A stretch of DNA of 24,739 bases, taken from NCBI GenBank assembly GCA_050011755.1, contig JBEKIM010000122.1, positions 1 to 24,739 of the forward strand, given 5' to 3'. Both the position numbers and the translations under genes were made by a program. Origin of the DNA: Bog-159 sp050011755 (GTDB lineage: Bacteria > Acidobacteriota > Terriglobia > Bryobacterales > Bryobacteraceae). Below the pieces are notes generated by a model. It saw nothing but the letters and a program-made list of their open reading frames with translations. It ran no database searches and had not been told where the DNA came from. This document shows, piece by piece, positions 1 to 8,892 of this stretch (the first letter of the stretch is position 1; each line of letters begins with the position of its first letter).

Positions 1-1
1 A

Positions 2-1330
2 GGCGTAGGCGCCGATCTGGTGGGCAACACGTACATTGCCGACACGAAACACAATCAGATCTTGATGGTGGATGGGTTTGGCAACGTCCAGACGGTGGCG
101 GGTAATGGTACCGGCGGCGACGCGGGCGCTGGAAATACATCGTTTGGCGAGTTATACGAACCGCAGGGAGTGGCGCTCGACAGCGCCGGCAACTTGTACA
201 TCGCGGACACCGTGAACCATCGCATCCGGATGCTGGCTCCCGGCGGAGCGGTGTCCACGGTCGCGGGCACGGGAACCGGCGGCTTCAGCGGCGATGGCGG
301 CGCGGCGCCGGCCGCGCAACTGAGCTATCCATCGGCGGTGGCCGTAGACGCGGGCGGCAACATTTATATTGCGGATACGGGAAACCACCGCGTGCGCATG
401 GTCACGCCGGATGGGAATATCGCCACCATCGCGGGCACCGGCGACCCGGCCTACAACGGCGATAACGGCGCCGCGCTCGAAATGGCGCTTGCGAATCCGG
501 GTGGGCTGGCGCTGGATGGCCAGGGCAACGTATTTGTAGCGGATACGGGCAACAGCCGCGTGCGCATGCTATCCACGACGCAAAGCGTGGTGACGCCGCC
601 GGTGACGCCGCAACTTGTCAACGTGACGTTGGCCAATGCGGCCAGCCTGCAGCCGGGGAACCTGGCGCCGGGCGAGATATTTTCGATCTTTGGCCAGGGC
701 ATCGGCCCGGCCGCTCCGGTCGTGGGCGCCTTCGATGCCTCGGGCCGGTTGTCGGCCACGCTGGGGGACGTGCAGGTGCTATTCACCGCGGTGTTTACGG
801 CGACGCCCGCGCCGCTCTACTACGTGCAGTCGCAGCAGATCAATGCGCAAGTGCCGTACGAGATGGCCGGCCAGAGTTTCGCCCAAATGCAGATCGTGTA
901 TCAGGGCGTAATCGTGGCCTCGATGCGCGTCTCGCTGGCGGCCGCCAGTCCCGCGCTCTTCACGTTCGGCAATGGCATGGGCAACGCCGTGGTGGTGAAT
1001 CAGGACGGCACGCTCAATTCCGCGCAAAATCCCGCCCCGCGCGGCTCCATCGTGGTGCTTTACGCGACGGGCGCGGGCCAGACATCGCCCGCCGGCGTCA
1101 CCGGGGAACCCGCGGTTGCGCCGATCCCGCAGCCGGTGCTGCCGGTGACGCTGACCATGATGAATATTCCGGCCACCATCCTGTTTGCCGGCGGCGCGCC
1201 GGGTTTTGTGGGGCTGATGCAGATCAACGCCCAGGTGCCCAGCGGCTTCGTACCAGCCGGCAACCTGCCGCTGGTGCTGGCGACCGGCACGTATCAGAGC
1301 CCGGCCGGCGTCACCATCGCCGTGGATTAA
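2..1330 (+). CDS. NHL-repeat protein with C-terminal TIGR03437-type domain (5' end cut by window)
   Basis: The reading frame is open to the left edge, so the N-terminus, and any signal peptide, lies outside the window. The first ~190 residues carry about four NHL beta-propeller blades, seen as repeats of the type GN(L/I)YIADT(x)NHR(I/V)RM followed by a VSTVAGTGTGG-like turn. From about residue 200 to the end is a second module with two similar halves, each with a QINAQVP motif (QINAQVPYEMAG and QINAQVPSGFVP) and an IFGQGIGPA-type start. This matches my recollection of the C-terminal domain family TIGR03437, abundant in Solibacter-type Acidobacteriota. NHL propellers usually bind proteins or ligands outside the cytoplasm; no catalytic residue is visible and the substrate is unknown. 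The stop TAA is 6 nt before the next gene, suggesting co-transcription. Confidence 0.85.
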   Translation, partial: GVGADLVGNTYIADTKHNQILMVDGFGNVQTVAGNGTGGDAGAGNTSFGELYEPQGVALDSAGNLYIADTVNHRIRMLAPGGAVSTVAGTGTGGFSGDGGAAPAAQLSYPSAVAVDAGGNIYIADTGNHRVRMVTPDGNIATIAGTGDPAYNGDNGAALEMALANPGGLALDGQGNVFVADTGNSRVRMLSTTQSVVTPPVTPQLVNVTLANAASLQPGNLAPGEIFSIFGQGIGPAAPVVGAFDASGRLSATLGDVQVLFTAVFTATPAPLYYVQSQQINAQVPYEMAGQSFAQMQIVYQGVIVASMRVSLAAASPALFTFGNGMGNAVVVNQDGTLNSAQNPAPRGSIVVLYATGAGQTSPAGVTGEPAVAPIPQPVLPVTLTMMNIPATILFAGGAPGFVGLMQINAQVPSGFVPAGNLPLVLATGTYQSPAGVTIAVD

Positions 1331-1336
1331 TGGATA

Positions 1337-2215
1337 ATGGCAGATATGAATTTTCGCATCGCCCTCGTTTGCGGGCTGGCCGCCACGGCATGGGCACAGG
1401 ATTCCGCCGTCAAGCAGGTGGAGATCTATGGCCAGGAGATCTACTATCAGGAGTCCGGGGCCGGTCCGGACGTCATTTTGCTGCACGGGCTGGGAGCGGA
1501 CCGCAGCGCGTGGGCTTCCACTGTGCCGGCGCTGGCCGGCAAGTACCACGTCTTTGTGCCGGACCAGATTGGGTTCGGGCAGTCGGACAAACCGCTGATC
1601 GATTACCGCGTGGCTACGCTGGTGGACTTTCTGCAGGCGTTCTGCAAGAAGCTCAACATCCCGAGGGCCACGCTAGTGGGCAACTCGCTGGGCGGATGGG
1701 TGGCCATGGATTTTGCGCTGGCACATCCCGATGAAGTCAACGGTCTGGTGCTGGTGGACAGCGCGGGCTATTCGGCGAAGCGGCTGGGCGGGACGCCGCT
1801 GACGCGCGAGATGCTGGAAGCGCTGAATCCCACGACACTGGCGGGCGAGAAGCAGCTCATGGCGCTGGTCTTTCATAACAAGATGTTCTCCAGCGATGAA
1901 TTCGCCGACCGGGCGCTGACCGCGCATTTGCGCAAAAACGACGCCTATACGATCGACCGCTTTATCGATTCCATCCTGCGCAACGAGGATGTGGTGGACG
2001 GGCGGCTGGGCGCGATCAAAGCACCTACGCTGGTTGTATGGGGACGCGAGGATGCCCTGGTCCCGCTGGCGGCAGGCAAGGCGTTGGGCGAAGACATTCC
2101 CGGGGCGCGCAGCGTAATTCTGGACGGCTGCGGGCACGTTCCGCCCGTGGAATGCGCCGCGCCATTCAATACGGCGCTGCTGAAGTATCTTGGGGAAGTG
2201 CCTGTGGTAAAATAG
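1337..2215 (+). CDS. exported alpha/beta hydrolase
   Basis: A 292-residue alpha/beta-hydrolase-fold protein. The N-terminus has a short hydrophobic signal-like segment ending in ATAWAQ, so periplasmic export is likely. The oxyanion-side motif HGLGADRS is near residue 50. The nucleophile elbow GNSLGG places the catalytic Ser at about residue 117, the acid Asp at about 239 (WGREDALVP) and the His at about 267 (GCGHVPPVE), giving a complete triad. Such enzymes hydrolyse esters, lactones or C-C bonds; the substrate cannot be read from sequence. The start could instead be the ATG three codons downstream (1346), which gives a more typical signal peptide; neither has a strong ribosome site. It lies 6 nt after the NHL gene and may be co-transcribed with it. 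Confidence 0.88.
   Translation: MADMNFRIALVCGLAATAWAQDSAVKQVEIYGQEIYYQESGAGPDVILLHGLGADRSAWASTVPALAGKYHVFVPDQIGFGQSDKPLIDYRVATLVDFLQAFCKKLNIPRATLVGNSLGGWVAMDFALAHPDEVNGLVLVDSAGYSAKRLGGTPLTREMLEALNPTTLAGEKQLMALVFHNKMFSSDEFADRALTAHLRKNDAYTIDRFIDSILRNEDVVDGRLGAIKAPTLVVWGREDALVPLAAGKALGEDIPGARSVILDGCGHVPPVECAAPFNTALLKYLGEVPVVK
2203..2213 (+). promoter_or_regulatory. possible extended -10 promoter for the TPR gene
   Basis: TGGTAAAAT near 2205-2213 resembles an extended -10 (TG-n-TAAAAT) element. It lies at the very end of the hydrolase gene and about 26 bp before the GTG start at 2239. There is no convincing -35 box at 17 bp. It is offered as a weak internal promoter candidate only. Confidence 0.25.
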
Positions 2216-2238
2216 AACTTTCCCAACCTGAGGTTTTC

Positions 2239-2940
2239 GTGGCAAGAATCACCCGTAAAGAACTGAAGACTGACAAGTTTGCGCTCGAAGTCGGGCACAC
2301 AGTCGATTTTTTCGAAGAGCACCAAACCGAGATTATCCGTTATGGAGCGGCGGCACTGGCCGTAGCAGCCATCGTGGTTCTCCTTTTCGTCTACCGGGGT
2401 CACCAGCACACCGTCCGGCAGGAGGCGCTGGCTAAAGCCATCGCAGTGCAGGAAGCACCCGTCGGACAAGCGAATCCAGCCGCACCCATCAACTTCCCGA
2501 CGCAGGAAGCCAAGGACAAGGAAGCCAACAAAGTATTCAGCGAACTGGCCGGCAAGTATTCCGGGTCGGACGAAGGCTACATCGCGGAGTATTATCTGGG
2601 ATGCATCGCGGCGGATCAAGGCAAAATGGGCGAAGCGGACAAGCACTACAGCGCGGTCGCCGACGACGCCGGCAAAAAGTACGCATCCCTGGCCAAGCTG
2701 TCGCTGGGGCAGGTCTACTTTGCCGAAGGCAAGACGGCGGACGGCGAGAAAACACTGCGCTCCTTGATGGACAACCCCACTATTTTCGTTTCCAAAGACC
2801 AGGCCGCCCTGGTGCTGGCAAAGATGCTGGCGCCCACCAAGCCCGCTGAAGCGCGGAAGTTGCTGGATCCGCTGCGCGTGAAATCGGGCCCGATCAGCCA
2901 GGCGGCGCTGCAGGCTTACGCCGAGTTGCCGTCGCAATAG
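2239..2940 (+). CDS. membrane-anchored tetratricopeptide-repeat protein (YfgM-like)
   Basis: 233 residues. The frame is open further upstream, but the GTG at 2239 is preferred because GAGG lies 5 nt upstream and the protein from here begins sensibly (MARITRKELKTDKF). Residues ~1-33 are cytoplasmic and charged; ~34-55 form one transmembrane helix (GAAALAVAAIVVLLFVY); the rest is a helical repeat domain with TPR-like units, including AEYYLGCIAADQGKMGEADK and LAKLSLGQVYFAEGKTADGE. This is the architecture of PF09976-type proteins such as YfgM, which in proteobacteria associate with the Sec translocon and periplasmic chaperones. A similar scaffold role is inferred. It sits 12 nt ahead of the dGTPase-like gene. 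Confidence 0.8.
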   Translation: MARITRKELKTDKFALEVGHTVDFFEEHQTEIIRYGAAALAVAAIVVLLFVYRGHQHTVRQEALAKAIAVQEAPVGQANPAAPINFPTQEAKDKEANKVFSELAGKYSGSDEGYIAEYYLGCIAADQGKMGEADKHYSAVADDAGKKYASLAKLSLGQVYFAEGKTADGEKTLRSLMDNPTIFVSKDQAALVLAKMLAPTKPAEARKLLDPLRVKSGPISQAALQAYAELPSQ

Positions 2941-2951
2941 TCCGGCCCGCC

Positions 2952-4067
2952 ATGCTCCGCCATCTCCGGTTTCCGGTGGAACAGAGCAAAGGGCGGCGTT
3001 ACCCGGAGCCCCGACATCCGTACCGGAACGCATTCCAGCGCGACCGCGACCGCGTGGTGCATGCGCGCGCGTTCCGCCGTCTGGAAGCCAAGACGCAAGT
3101 ATTCACACCGGGCCTCTGCGACCATTTCCGCAACCGCCTTACCCATACCATCGAGGTGGCGCAGATCGCGCGTACGGTCGCCGCCGTGCTGGGACTTGAC
3201 GAGGACCTCACCGAAGCCCTGGCGTTGGCGCACGACATTGGCCATCCACCCTTTTCGCACGCCGGCGAGGATGCCCTGGATATCCAGATGCAGCGCTTCG
3301 GCGCGCACTTCGACCACAACCTGCATGCCGTGCGGATCGTGGAGAGCTTCGAGCAGCGCTATGCCAGATTCCCCGGACTGAACCTCTCCTTCGAAGTGCG
3401 CGAAGGCATCGCCAAGCATTCGCGCGATTTCGGCCCGGGTGAGAATCCCGATCTGGAAGAGTATCTGCCGGGGCTGCGTCCGCCACTCGAAGCCCAACTC
3501 ATCGACCTGGCGGATGAAATCGCCTACAATACAGCCGATCTGGACGATGCCATCGCGGCCGGACTGTTACGCCCGGAAGAGGTAGCCGCGGAGGCGCCGC
3601 ATTACAGGGAACTTTTCGAGGCGGCCGAGCAGCAGTTTCCAGGCGCGCCGGAGAGCGCCCGCTTCCACGAAACGCTGCGCTGCCTGATCGACGCCCTGGT
3701 GTCGGGTCTCATTGAGGGCACCGTCCAGCGGGCAAAGGAGGCCGGCTGCGCCAGCGTTGAGGATGTGCGGCGGCAACCCGGGCGGCTGGCCGCGTTCACG
3801 TCCGAAACGGAAACGGCCAATCGGGATTTGAAGCGATTCCTGCACCGGCACGTTTATACGGCGGCGGTTCTGCGCGAGGAGCGCGACCGCGCGGCGGCTA
3901 TGATCGGCGAGTTGTTCGATTTCTTCCTGCAGCACCCCGATCGCCTGCCCGCATCGCATAGCGAGTTGATCCCGGATGAACCGGCCTACCGGGTGGTCTG
4001 CGATTATATTGCCGGCATGACGGATGTTTTCTTTCAGCGGACCTATCAGCAGATGCTGGGCGGGTAA
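2952..4067 (+). CDS. dgt: deoxyguanosinetriphosphate triphosphohydrolase-like HD protein
   Basis: 371 residues. An HD-domain phosphohydrolase of the dGTPase family, which removes triphosphate from dNTPs to give deoxynucleosides and so controls the dNTP pool. The metal ligands are visible: H65 in NRLTHTIEVAQ, H94-D95 in LALAHDIGHPPFSH and D188 in IDLADEIAYNTADLDD. The N-terminal motif of the type SKGRRYPEP, then FQRDRDRVVHARAFRRLEAKTQVF, is the usual family lead-in. Length agrees with the 'dGTPase-like' subfamily, shorter than E. coli Dgt. The start ATG lies 12 nt after the TPR gene stop. It is convergent with the cytochrome gene, ends 85 bp apart. Confidence 0.9.
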   Translation: MLRHLRFPVEQSKGRRYPEPRHPYRNAFQRDRDRVVHARAFRRLEAKTQVFTPGLCDHFRNRLTHTIEVAQIARTVAAVLGLDEDLTEALALAHDIGHPPFSHAGEDALDIQMQRFGAHFDHNLHAVRIVESFEQRYARFPGLNLSFEVREGIAKHSRDFGPGENPDLEEYLPGLRPPLEAQLIDLADEIAYNTADLDDAIAAGLLRPEEVAAEAPHYRELFEAAEQQFPGAPESARFHETLRCLIDALVSGLIEGTVQRAKEAGCASVEDVRRQPGRLAAFTSETETANRDLKRFLHRHVYTAAVLREERDRAAAMIGELFDFFLQHPDRLPASHSELIPDEPAYRVVCDYIAGMTDVFFQRTYQQMLGG

Positions 4068-4096
4068 GCCCGCAGCCCGCTGAAGCGTGTCAGGAT

Positions 4097-4109
4097 GGCC
4101 CTGCGGGCC
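4097..4109. other. small GC-rich hairpin between convergent genes
   Basis: GGCCC-TGC-GGGCC can form a 5-bp hairpin in the 85-bp gap between the convergent dGTPase-like and cytochrome genes. No T-run follows on either strand, so calling it a terminator is weak. The nearby CGCTGAAGCGTG (about 4079-4090) resembles the second hairpin of the dispersed repeat described below and may be a remnant. Confidence 0.25.
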
Positions 4110-4152
4110 ACCAAATGTGATGAAAACGGTGCGCCACGCGGCTTCATCTGGC

Positions 4153-5016
4153 TTATAGGTGAGTTATGCCGGTGGTCGGGACGTTCATTACCCCATGCGC
4201 TTCATTCGACTGGTCGGGATGACACGAACGGCAGAATTGCGCGGCCGCATTCCCGTTGCTCGATGAATCGGGAGTGTAAGGACCCCGCACGAAGAACGTC
4301 GTTTTCCAAGTAGCCTGAACCCCGCCAATCTTTCCCGTCCATGCCGACTGGCTGTGCTGATCGTGACAGGTGGTGCAGGTAACCGTCGGCACGTTGCTTC
4401 CGGACGCCGCCAGTGCGACCGTGAATCCGTAATTGCGCGCGAACTGGCCGCTCACGGGACCCGTCATGGAGACGGTTCCGGTGCTCGAAACCGCGCAATC
4501 CCAGTTGTGCGCGCCGCCGCAGACGAAGGTGGCCGAGGGCCCCACCGGATGGTCGTTGTTGTAATTGCCCGCGCCGGAGCCGTCATTACCGAGCAGGGTG
4601 GGCGCGTGTCCACCCACTACGGGCAACGCCTCCACGCTCATGCCCTTCATCAAGCCGCTCTTCGCCACGTTGCCGTCATGACAGCTCAGACAGGCGATGA
4701 TCACAAATGTGGGGTCGGCCGAACTGGTGAACATGCTGGCGCTCGCCGGAAGCGAGACCATCGCGCGCTTGTTCAGGTCGCCAAAGGCCACCGTCTGGCC
4801 GTATAGAGGGGAAAGGTTCTGTCCCCAGAGAGCCTGGTTGCCGCCCCCCGATTTGCCGCCGTTTCCGGCGGCTCCGCTGTGCGGCGCATGGCACGACACG
4901 CAGCCGCGCCCATAGCAGTTATGAACTCCCAATACATCGCTTTGCGCCCAGGCCGCCGCGCCGGCAGTTAGGGTTGCGAGAACGGCCAAGGCCCGCAACT
5001 GCGCCCGCTTCTTCAT
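4153..5016 (-). CDS. exported multihaem cytochrome c family protein (four CXXCH)
   Basis: 287 residues from the ATG at 5016, chosen over the upstream in-frame start at 5067 because GGAGG lies 8 nt before it and a clean signal peptide follows (MKKRAQLRALAVLATLTAGA...AWAQ). Four CXXCH haem c motifs are visible: CVSCH (39-43), CLSCH (109-113), CTTCH (214-218) and CRSCH (262-266). There are also additional His residues able to act as distal ligands (for example APHSG, NDHPVGPS, DQHSQ). The layout, with CHAPH..., CLSCHDG and NDHPVG, is that of c-type cytochromes related to the cytochrome c3/c554 'doubled CXXCH' group found near respiratory or outer-surface electron-transfer genes. No partner oxidoreductase is in this window. 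An extra Cys pair at 166 and 174 may form a disulfide. Confidence 0.8.
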   Translation of the reverse strand: MKKRAQLRALAVLATLTAGAAAWAQSDVLGVHNCYGRGCVSCHAPHSGAAGNGGKSGGGNQALWGQNLSPLYGQTVAFGDLNKRAMVSLPASASMFTSSADPTFVIIACLSCHDGNVAKSGLMKGMSVEALPVVGGHAPTLLGNDGSGAGNYNNDHPVGPSATFVCGGAHNWDCAVSSTGTVSMTGPVSGQFARNYGFTVALAASGSNVPTVTCTTCHDQHSQSAWTGKIGGVQATWKTTFFVRGPYTPDSSSNGNAAAQFCRSCHPDQSNEAHGVMNVPTTGITHL

Positions 5017-5115
5017 GCAATGAGCCTCCGAACGGCGGGCTCTGGCTGCGAGCGCTTGTCCGTTCAAGGTTCTTATCGGCCGAAGTGCGGTGGTTTTGCC
5101 GGGGTGCGGCCGGGC

Positions 5116-5556
5116 CTATGGGCGCGTCCAGATCTGCGAACGGCCGAGCAGCGAGAATCCGATAAAGCCCCGCACCGAAAGCTGGCTGCCATGCTCTTCG
5201 ACGCGCAGTTTGCAGCGATAGACCGATCCGTTGTCGGGATCGAGGATGTCCCCGCCGCTATATTCGTCGCCGTGCATGGCCAATCCGCGCATGATCACCA
5301 TGCCGACGATGGCTTGATCCTTGCGCGCATCCTTACACTTGTCGCAAATCTTCTTGGCGTTCGGGTCGAGCGTGGCTTCGATCTTCCCGTAGAGTTTGCC
5401 GTGTTCCTCGTAAACCAGCACGATAGCCTTCGGCTTGCCGGTTTTGTCGTCGATCGTTTTCCAACGCCCGATGGGGGTAATCAGTGCGGCATCGGTAGCC
5501 CACACCGCGAGCGCGGCCCACAACAAGACGGCGCCTGCTCCTGCGATTTTCCGCAT
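5116..5556 (-). CDS. DUF2147 family exported protein
   Basis: 146 residues. A signal peptide (MRKIAGAGAVLLWAALAVWA) is followed by a compact domain starting PIGRWKTIDDKTGKPKAIV and containing LYGKIEATL, a CDKC pair (71-74), GGDILDPDNGSVYRCKL and VRGFIGFSLLGRSQIW. These are the recognisable blocks of DUF2147, a small lipocalin-like family of unknown function. The mature protein is probably periplasmic. C71, C74 and C115 could form a disulfide or bind metal. It starts 42 bp after the end of the GH2 gene, so it may be the tail of the sugar operon. No strong ribosome site is seen, suggesting coupling or low expression. Confidence 0.8.
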   Translation of the reverse strand: MRKIAGAGAVLLWAALAVWATDAALITPIGRWKTIDDKTGKPKAIVLVYEEHGKLYGKIEATLDPNAKKICDKCKDARKDQAIVGMVIMRGLAMHGDEYSGGDILDPDNGSVYRCKLRVEEHGSQLSVRGFIGFSLLGRSQIWTRP

Positions 5557-5598
5557 AACCGAAGTATGCCGCTTTCCGCCCCCCGCGGCAAGGGGTGG

Positions 5599-8500
5599 TC
5601 ACTCGATCGCGATGCCGGGCGTCTCTCCACGCGCGTCGGCGGCATTCAACTCCGTGTGGATTACGCGGCTTTCGCCGGGCATCAGCGCGATGTAATTGTC
5701 GCTGTAAATCGCCGGCAGAATGCGGTCGCCGCTCTTCTCCCGCACCGCCTTCAGCTTCACCATCAGGGCCGGCTTCCTTGTGGGATTTTGCAAGGTGGTG
5801 GTCAGCAGCCAGCGGGGGCCTTGCCGCTCGACCTTGGTGAAAGCCTGGATCTGCGGCGCCTTCGGCAGATCGCGCAACGCCTGGTAGTTATATTCATCCA
5901 GGCCGCGCCAGTAGAAGTTTTCCGAAACGATCTTGCCGCCGCGGGTCAGCTTCAGCCGGATGAAGTGTACCGGAGTCAGGCCGTCGGGATAGACGATATG
6001 GATAGGAGCAGCCAGGCTATCTTCGCGGCTGTCGAGAGCCACGGAACTGTCCCATTTCACCGTGCCATCCATGTTGAGTAACTGGACGTTGGCCGTCAGT
6101 CCATCTGTGGCGCCGGCGCTGTAGTTCACCACTTCGACATTGTCCGTTACGGGATTCCACTGGATATGCAGCGGTTCGCAAGCTTTTTTGGCGCCGAAGT
6201 AAGCGGCGGTGGGCTCCAGGTAATAGTCATAGGTCTGCCAGACAAGCGAGGGCCAGGTGGGGTGACTCATCCAGATCAGCAGGCCCATGCGGTTCTTGCC
6301 CTGCGCCTCGAACATGGCGCGATAGCCTTCGTAATTGACGTATTGCGCGAGGCGTACCCAGTCCGCCGCGTTATCGGCGCCGCCATAGCTTTTGTCGATG
6401 GTGTCGCGGAAGGATTCGCCGCCCTGCGCGCCGTGCAGCGAGAAATCGTGCAGGCCCCACATGCGCCCCTGCGGCCACATGGCCGATTCCGGCATCATGG
6501 CGCGCAGGCTATCCATGCTCACGATGTCCGGCATGCCCAACTCGCTGTGCAGTTTGGGGGTGGCCCGTTGCGCGAAGTAGAACTTCAACGGCATGGCGCG
6601 ATAGGGGCCATGGCCGCTGACGGTATCGTCCGCCGAACTGGGGATATATGCTATGCCGGGATGCAATTCGGCCAGCGCCTGCCGCATGCCCGTCTCCAGC
6701 GCCGGCGGCGGCTGGCCTTCGTTGCGCCCGCAATAGAGACCGATCGAAGGATGGCTGCGAATGCGCAGCAGCGTGTCGCGTACGTTGCGCATGAACAGAT
6801 CGTTGTCGTCCGGGTCGGGACCGTCGGCAGGATTGGCCAGCCAGAAGTCCTGCCACACCACGATGCCGTGCCGGTCGCAGGCCTCATAAAAGGCGTCTTC
6901 GCCGATCTGTCCCACCCAGTTGCGGATCATGGTGAAGTGCATGTCGCGGTGGTAGCGCACGGCTGCGTCGTATTCGCGCGCGCGATAACGCAGCATGGAT
7001 TCGCCGAATCCCCAGTTGCCTCCGAGCGGCACGAAGCGCCGTCCATTCACCCAGATCTTCAACGCGCCGCCCTCGTCACGGTAGGTGAATTGGCGGACAC
7101 CGGCCTGGAACGACTTCACGTCGGAGACGGCGTGGTCTTCGGTTTCGAACTTCAAGTCGACGGTGTAAAGATTCGGGTCGCCGTAGCCGTTGGGCCACCA
7201 GAGCTTGGGGTTATCCAGGTGTAAGGCGTGCTTCACGGTTTGGGTGGCGGATGCGCCCACGGTCACGGGCTCGTCGAAGGCGATATCGCCGAAACGGCCA
7301 TGCAGGATTCCGCTAACAGGCCGCGTTTCGCGATTGCGCAGGGTGGCTTCGATGGCCACATCCGCGCCTTGGGTAACGATGCTGCTTACAAACGGATCCT
7401 CGACGGTCACCGGTCCGCTGGCCGTCACGTAGACATTGTTCCAAATGCCGGTATCGCGCCCGCGCACCGTCGGAATCCAATCCCAGCCGATCGAAGCATG
7501 ATAGGTCGGGTTATCGGCGCCCAGCGCGCCGCCGTTCTTATCGGGATTGTCGAAGGTCTTCTCCTTGACGCTGCCGGGCGTGGCGTTCTTCTCCACGCGC
7601 ACGGCCAGCGCGTTGGTTTGTCCGGCGCGCAGCAGGTTTGTGATCTCAAAACGCGCGCGCATGAATCCGCCTTCGATCCTTCCCAACTTCCGGCCATTGA
7701 AGAAGACCTCCGCCTTCCAGTTAATGCCATCGAAGTTGAGCCAGATATGCTTGCCGGGCGCGGCGGGCGGCATGAGGAACTCGTCGCGGTACCAGAAATC
7801 GGCATAGAAAAACGAGTCCGAGATGGCGAAAATGTTATCGCCAAAATTGGGATCGGGGAGCGCGCCGGCGTTGTAGTAACTGGTCAGCGCGGTGCCAGGT
7901 ACGGTGGCGGCCAGCCAGTCCGCATCATGGAAACCGGGCTCGGAGAGCGCCGCGCCATCGGCGCTAACGAGCGAATCGCGTTGAATGCGCCAGCCGCCGC
8001 CCGCCAGGTCCAGCCGGCCATCGGCACGCGCGGGCGGCGCCGGTTTGGGCTCGGCGACGGGTCCGCCCCGCCCGTAAACTTCCATTTCACTCAGGATGTA
8101 GCCATCGGGCGAAGCCGCTTTGGTCAGCAGCAGCCGCACGTAACGGCCGTGGGCAGGGCTGGCCAGTTTCATGTCGCCGGCAAGCGGCTGCAGCGTCTTC
8201 CAATCGGCCGCATTGTCGGAAACCTGAAGGGAGCCGGCCGCCGCGCCGCGGATCCAGGCCAACGTCACACGATCGAAGGTACAAGGCGCGCCCAAGTCCA
8301 CATAGACCCACTCTTCGCCGGTCCCGGCGCTCTTCCAGGCGCTGGTGAAGTCATACGGCCCGCCGGCTTCGACGCGGCGATTCCGATCGAACAGCACGAC
8401 TTCGCCAACCAGCCAGCCCGGCGCGCCGGGCGCATCCAGCGCCACACGATAGAAGCGGCTGTGCGAGGGCGCCGCCAAGGCGATGCTGGGTTTGAATTCG

Positions 8501-8890
8501 CGCGCCGGACGGTCCGCGCCGGCTGCCCGGCCGAGTTCCGTCCAGGCGAGGCCATCGTCCGATCCGGAAACTACGGCGGTCCATCCAACCGGAGCGGACT
8601 GTGGCACGCGCACGCGCGCGTCGATGTCGACGCGATCCACTTCGCGCGGACTCTCGCCGCCCGCCAGTTCCAACTGCACCCATCCGCCTGTCCCCTTCAG
8701 GCTTACACCGGTCAGCCAGTTATGATCGAGCAAATACTCGCGCTCGTTTCTGGGGAGTTCGCCCTGCTGAGCGGCTCGCCGGTGCGAAGTTCTCGCTGGG
8801 ATCGCCGGGGTACACGCCGACGCCCAGCGTATCAGGCTGTCCATAGAGTGCCGGAAAGGCCATGAGGATTAATAAAACAAGATTACGCAT
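5599..8890 (-). CDS. secreted GH2 glycosidase with discoidin (F5/8C) modules; frame broken near N-terminus
   Basis: The open frame 8844-5599 (1081 aa) holds, in order, the end of one F5/8C domain, a second F5/8C domain to ~residue 250, then a GH2 sugar-binding domain, Ig-like domain and TIM barrel. GWDWIPTVRGRDTGIWNNV is typical of exo-beta-glucosaminidase/mannosidase-type GH2 enzymes. The acid/base Glu is E709 (LYCGRNEG) and the nucleophile E768 (LHSELGMPD), open-frame numbering. The true start is probably the ATG at 8890, 2 nt after the ROK stop (TGATTATG). It gives a clean signal peptide (MRNLVLLILMAFPALYGQ) and PGDPSENFAP, but lies in another frame that stops at 8722-8720. The two frames should join at about 8763-8782, so sequence has been lost or shifted there. 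Substrate (beta-mannoside or glucosaminide) is inferred. Confidence 0.8.
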
Positions 8891-8892
8891 AA

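Noticed and set aside
1330..1734. 134-codon frame starting in the stop codon of the NHL gene
   Set aside because: Out of frame with the alpha/beta hydrolase whose catalytic triad is intact; the ATG overlap with TAA is coincidental.
7228..8865. 545-codon + strand frame opposite the GH2 gene
   Set aside because: Antisense shadow of a well-recognised GH2 gene in high-GC DNA; the translation is Arg/Gly/His-rich without any recognisable motif. The same applies to 5020-6081, 6166-7224 and 9070-10059 (+) and 11246-12613 and 12944-13777 (-).
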